Assembly: GCA_964500775.1 (NCBI GenBank)
Contig: CAZCQG010000028.1
Span: 1 to 28,027 of the forward strand
Origin: CAZCQG01 sp964500775
GTDB taxonomy: Bacteria > Campylobacterota > Campylobacteria > Campylobacterales > CAZCQG01
Direction of reading: 5' to 3'
Length of the DNA stretch: 28,027 nt
The notes beneath the pieces are model-generated. The model saw nothing but the letters and a program-made list of their open reading frames with translations, had not been told where the DNA came from and ran no database searches. Position 1 is the stretch's first letter; the number at the start of each line of letters is the position of its first letter. Below, in pieces: positions 24,902 through 28,027 of the stretch. The position numbers and the translations under genes were made by a program.

Positions 24902-25351
24902 TTATAAAAATAAACGCAAAGGAATCATAGAAGATTCGTGAAATCCGTGTTTTTGATAAAATTTTCGAGCGGGGATATTTGTGGTGTCCGTCAGAAGAGT
25001 GATTCTTCTAATCCCCTCTTCTTGTGCAAAACTTTTCGCTTTTTCTAAAAGCATACCGCCGATCCCCTCCCCTCTGTGCTTTTGCAAAACCGCCATATCT
25101 TCGAGAATTGCCGCCCGCTCCCCCAAGGCGCTGCTCACGAGATACTGTAAACTCACCATCCCTATCACCTCCGCCCCGTTTTTTGCGACGAGAATCCTCG
25201 CATTGTCGCTCTCTACTAACATTTGCAAGGCTTTTCTTTGCAACTCTGCATCGAAAGAAAACTCCTCCTCTAAGGAAAAAAGCTCTTCTAATAACGGAAG
25301 TAAGGATTCTATATCCTCTTTTTTAGCAAGCTCTATTGCGATATTATTCAT
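24902..25351 (-). CDS. GNAT-family N-acetyltransferase
   Basis: Cytoplasmic acetyl-CoA-dependent acetyltransferase of 149 aa. The acetyl-CoA-binding motif A is in ILEDMAVLQKHRGEGIGGMLLEKAKSFA (QKHRGEGIG is the pyrophosphate loop), and NIPARKFYQKHGFHES is motif B. The N-terminal ~50 residues are acidic and helical. GGAG lies five nt upstream of the ATG. The substrate cannot be told: GNAT proteins acetylate antibiotics, polyamines, peptides or protein termini. It is divergent from the arylamine acetyltransferase gene with only 26 bp between starts. Confidence 0.88.
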   Translation of the reverse strand: MNNIAIELAKKEDIESLLPLLEELFSLEEEFSFDAELQRKALQMLVESDNARILVAKNGAEVIGMVSLQYLVSSALGERAAILEDMAVLQKHRGEGIGGMLLEKAKSFAQEEGIRRITLLTDTTNIPARKFYQKHGFHESSMIPLRLFL

Positions 25352-25377
25352 TCAAACTCCAAAAAGGACATCGCGTG

Positions 25378-26157
25378 ATGACAACCCTGATGCCGCCGCA
25401 AAATTTCAAACTTGAAGAGTATTTTAGCCGAATCGGCTATAAAAACGGTCGTGAGTGCACTTTAGAGAATCTCAAAGAGATGATGCGTTGCCAACTCTAT
25501 ACGATTCCTTTTGAAAATGTCGACGTGTGGCACTATAAAAAAATCGTCTCGCTAGAGCCTGCTCATATCGTCGAAAAGCTCGTCCATACGCATCGGGGTG
25601 GCTACTGCTATGAACTAAACGGTCTCTTTTGTATGGCATTGGAATCTTTAGGCTATGAGTATGAGATGCTGGCGGCTAGACCGAGGTACAACTACACATC
25701 ACGCCGCCCAAGAACACATATGGTGCTCCTCGTGCATTGTGAAGGTGAAGAGTATCTATGCGACTTGGGTTTTGGAGGATATGGGCTACGCGCCCCGATA
25801 AATCTCAAAGACCTAGGAGTGCAAGTACCGCAAAACGTAGATAAATTTATGCTCGTTAAAGAGGGTGAAGAGTTTGTTTTGCAAGTGCTATTGGAAGGGA
25901 AGTTTGCCGATCTCTATAGCTTTACCCTAGAGCCGCAGGAGTGGGTGGACTACTCAATCGCCAACTATTTTAACTCTACCTCCAAAGAGACTGTTTTCAC
26001 TAATAAAAAAATCGCAATTCTTCAAAAAGAGGGGGTGCGCCTGTTTTTGATAGACGAAGAGCTAAAGAGTCTCTACCCCGACAGGGTGGAAAAATCGAGC
26101 GTGCAAGAAAGTGAGTATTTCACGATTTTGCGCGAGTGCTTCGGACTAGAGGCTTAA
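25378..26157 (+). CDS. Arylamine N-acetyltransferase
   Basis: Cytoplasmic enzyme that transfers acetyl from acetyl-CoA to arylamines, hydrazines or aromatic hydroxylamines, 259 aa. The catalytic triad is complete: C77 in HRGGYCYELNGLF, H114 in RPRTHMVLLV and D129 in YLCDLGFGGYG. The N-terminal YFSRIGYKNGRE and the PFENVDV region are typical. The start is either GTG 25375 or ATG 25378. The ribosome site AAGGA suits the GTG slightly better; the products differ by one residue. In some bacteria the family also acts in antibiotic or lipid synthesis as an amide synthase, but no such genes are near. Detoxification of aromatic amines is the default inference. Its end overlaps the convergent cyclase gene by 4 bp. 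Confidence 0.92.
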   Translation: MTTLMPPQNFKLEEYFSRIGYKNGRECTLENLKEMMRCQLYTIPFENVDVWHYKKIVSLEPAHIVEKLVHTHRGGYCYELNGLFCMALESLGYEYEMLAARPRYNYTSRRPRTHMVLLVHCEGEEYLCDLGFGGYGLRAPINLKDLGVQVPQNVDKFMLVKEGEEFVLQVLLEGKFADLYSFTLEPQEWVDYSIANYFNSTSKETVFTNKKIAILQKEGVRLFLIDEELKSLYPDRVEKSSVQESEYFTILRECFGLEA

Positions 26158-28019
26158 AGGGTCTCTACTCTGTTTCTTCCTCCGTTTTTTGCTTTATAGA
26201 GTGCTTCGTCGCACCGTTTCAATAAAACCTCTTTCGTATCTCCGCTTTGAGCCTCGCTCACGCCGAAACTACACGTCACTTTTATCTCGTCCGAAAAGCT
26301 ATTCTCCTCGATAGCCTTGCGAAGCTTTTGTGCCAATTCGAGCGTTTTATCTTTTTGCATCGTATCTACGACTATCGCAAACTCTTCTCCGCCCCATCGA
26401 CAAAAAATATCGGAAAAGCGCGTTTTCTTCTTGATGAGCTCGGATAGTTCTTTCAGTATGCAGTCTCCCATAAGGTGTCCGTGCTTGTCATTTATCTCTT
26501 TAAAATGATCTATGTCAAAAAGTATCACGCTAAATGCCTTCTTGTATCTGTAAAACTCACTCATAGCGATTTCTAAACGATCTTCGAAATAGCTTCGATT
26601 GTACGCTTTAGTGAGTTGGTCGGTAATCGCCATTTTGTGGAAAAGTTCGCTTTGCTTGTTCAGCTCTAGCTCTTTTTTCTTCCGCTCGGTGACATCTTGA
26701 ATCGTTCCGAATATTTTTGTCAATTTTTCTTTCTCAAAGTAGAGGGTGTATTTTGAGACGATCCATTTGGTTTTGCCCTCGTCTACGATTCTAAACTCAA
26801 TCTCGTTATCGCTCTTTATCTCTCCTCGGAGGCAATCCCTAATCACCTTTTCTACCGATACGACATCTTGATCGTGCACCCTCTTTTTTATCTCGCTCAA
26901 ATCAACATCCCTTTCAAAGAGATTGAAAATCTTTGCCGCCTGCTCGGAACAAAGAAATCGCCTGCTCTCCACGTCCCACGTAAAATGTCCTATAGAGGCT
27001 ATCTCTTGAGCTTGGAGCAGCTTCATCTGCAAAGCACTCACTTCGAGTTCTTTGCTCTCTTTATAATACAGATAATAGACGATAAAGACGACAAAAAAGA
27101 TACCGCTCGTAAAACCTACAATGGGTTGCCAAAAATTCTCTACGGTGTAGAGATCGGAGGTGTAGAAATCAAATGCGTATTCTCTTCCCCCTATTTCGAC
27201 ATTTTTTCGTAGTACTTCGACGGATGCGCCGATCTTGTTTGAGTATATGAGGAGGTGGTTTTTGGAAGTAACGTCATATAGCTCCATTTCTACGTCGCTA
27301 AAGCCGTATTCTCGCAAGATCGAATAGAGCAGATGCTCATACGTAAAAGGGACGGCGGCTAGCCACCGAGTGTTCTTTTCCCCCTCCTCTGCTTCGTGGA
27401 AGGGAATATATATCATACCGTTATAGATTTCACCCTCCCCTACTAGCTTCACGGGGGCGCTCACGCTGTATTTCTTTCCGCGCATCGCGAGATGGAGTGC
27501 GTCATATCTGCTTTTTGAGCTCGTAAGCTCTAAGCCTCGTATATCTTTTTCTGCGATATACGGGTATTTGTATACGACCGTAGCATTGAAGAGATTCTCG
27601 TTAAAACGCTCTTTGTTAAGCACGCCGCTTATCTCGCGAATTTTTATCTCTTCTCCGTAAATATCTCGTAGCATATTCGCTACTTGCCCACTCTCGTTTT
27701 TCTCATACACCCGCACAAGCGCCAATCCGTTTAGCATCGGATAATCGGCGTGAAATATCGATGCGATGTTTTCGAATTGCGCTACGATTTTTTTTGGGGA
27801 ATCGTCATAATTTATTTGGTCAAAATAGCTAATATCCTTTCGGATTTCTTCGATGGAGTTGCGGAAAATAAAAACAATCCTATCGGCATCCATATAGGCG
27901 CTCGCGATAATGTTTTGTTTCATAGCGTATACGGCGATTGCCGTGATGATGCCAACTATCACTACGCCTGAAGCGCCGATAAATGCGAGACGGTATTTAA
28001 AATCACGAAAATGTTTCAT
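26154..28019 (-). CDS. Membrane diguanylate cyclase with CHASE-like sensor, PAS and GGDEF domains
   Basis: Makes the second messenger c-di-GMP; 621 aa. TM1 is at about 12-33, then a large extracytoplasmic region at about 35-300 resembling CHASE domains (IFHADYPMLNGLALVRVYE), and TM2 at about 303-325. A PAS domain with a PAC-type end lies at about 345-455 (ASIGHFTWDVESRRF to FGTIQDVTERKKKE). The GGDEF domain has the active-site motif GGEEF at 543-547 and an RxxD inhibitory site, R534-D537, exactly five residues before it. The upstream part ITDQLTKAYNRSYF and FDIDHFKEINDKHGH are intact, so the enzyme should be active and product-inhibited. Only 8 bp remain upstream of the ATG, so its promoter and ribosome site are outside the window. 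Confidence 0.94.
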   Translation of the reverse strand: MKHFRDFKYRLAFIGASGVVIVGIITAIAVYAMKQNIIASAYMDADRIVFIFRNSIEEIRKDISYFDQINYDDSPKKIVAQFENIASIFHADYPMLNGLALVRVYEKNESGQVANMLRDIYGEEIKIREISGVLNKERFNENLFNATVVYKYPYIAEKDIRGLELTSSKSRYDALHLAMRGKKYSVSAPVKLVGEGEIYNGMIYIPFHEAEEGEKNTRWLAAVPFTYEHLLYSILREYGFSDVEMELYDVTSKNHLLIYSNKIGASVEVLRKNVEIGGREYAFDFYTSDLYTVENFWQPIVGFTSGIFFVVFIVYYLYYKESKELEVSALQMKLLQAQEIASIGHFTWDVESRRFLCSEQAAKIFNLFERDVDLSEIKKRVHDQDVVSVEKVIRDCLRGEIKSDNEIEFRIVDEGKTKWIVSKYTLYFEKEKLTKIFGTIQDVTERKKKELELNKQSELFHKMAITDQLTKAYNRSYFEDRLEIAMSEFYRYKKAFSVILFDIDHFKEINDKHGHLMGDCILKELSELIKKKTRFSDIFCRWGGEEFAIVVDTMQKDKTLELAQKLRKAIEENSFSDEIKVTCSFGVSEAQSGDTKEVLLKRCDEALYKAKNGGRNRVETL

Positions 28020-28027
28020 TTTGTAGC

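Noticed and set aside
1..28027. CRISPR arrays, tRNA or rRNA genes, insertion sequences, integrase or attachment sites
   Set aside because: Looked for regular short repeats, clover-leaf tails, transposase motifs and terminal inverted repeats by eye and saw none; gene packing leaves little room.

Overview
The window is a piece of a draft bacterial genome, most likely a member of the Campylobacterota (Epsilonproteobacteria). The pointers are a CmeR-CmeA-CmeB-CmeC-type efflux locus in the Campylobacter gene order with a CmeR-box-like palindrome, three histidine kinases with the 'HQW(R/K)QPLN' H-box common in that phylum, tightly packed and often overlapping genes, and promoters with a recognisable -10 but weak -35. 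These are family and context arguments; no database search was possible. A run of exactly 100 N (16357-16456) marks a scaffold join, so the assembly is not continuous there.

Layout. 1-1547 (+): a Cache-type membrane histidine kinase, cut by one base at the window start. 1540-2832 (-): an AAA ATPase with a DUF4143-type C-terminus. 2903-12945 (-): eight co-directional genes. In transcription order these are a periplasmic beta-propeller protein, msrP, msrQ, a radical SAM coproporphyrinogen-oxidase-like gene, a TetR repressor, and a membrane fusion protein, RND pump and outer membrane lipoprotein forming a tripartite exporter. 13015-13863 (-): an AraC-type regulator just upstream of that run. 13917-15752 (+): a second Cache kinase. 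15741-17741 (-): the 3' part of a DUF2461 gene and the 5' part of leuA, separated by the scaffold gap.

17785-17976 (-): the leuA leader, holding a 31-codon ORF that ends with six Leu codons in its last seven sense codons. 18029-19213 (-): an AraC regulator and a small cupin. 19343-20178 (+): a small charged protein overlapping the DNA glycosylase gene tag. 20323-23173 (+): a periplasmic binding protein, a histidine kinase and a single-domain response regulator with no ABC transporter genes. 23196-24845 (-): a chemoreceptor. 24902-25351 (-) and 25378-26157 (+): a GNAT acetyltransferase and an arylamine N-acetyltransferase, divergent. 26154-28019 (-): a membrane diguanylate cyclase.

The dominant theme is signal perception: three membrane kinases, one chemoreceptor, one cyclase and three DNA-binding regulators in 28 kb. 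The second theme is envelope defence: toxic-compound export plus repair of oxidised periplasmic methionine. The most informative non-coding elements are the leucine-rich leader upstream of leuA, consistent with translation-coupled attenuation, and the TGTAAT-N4-ATTACA palindrome in front of the pump genes.
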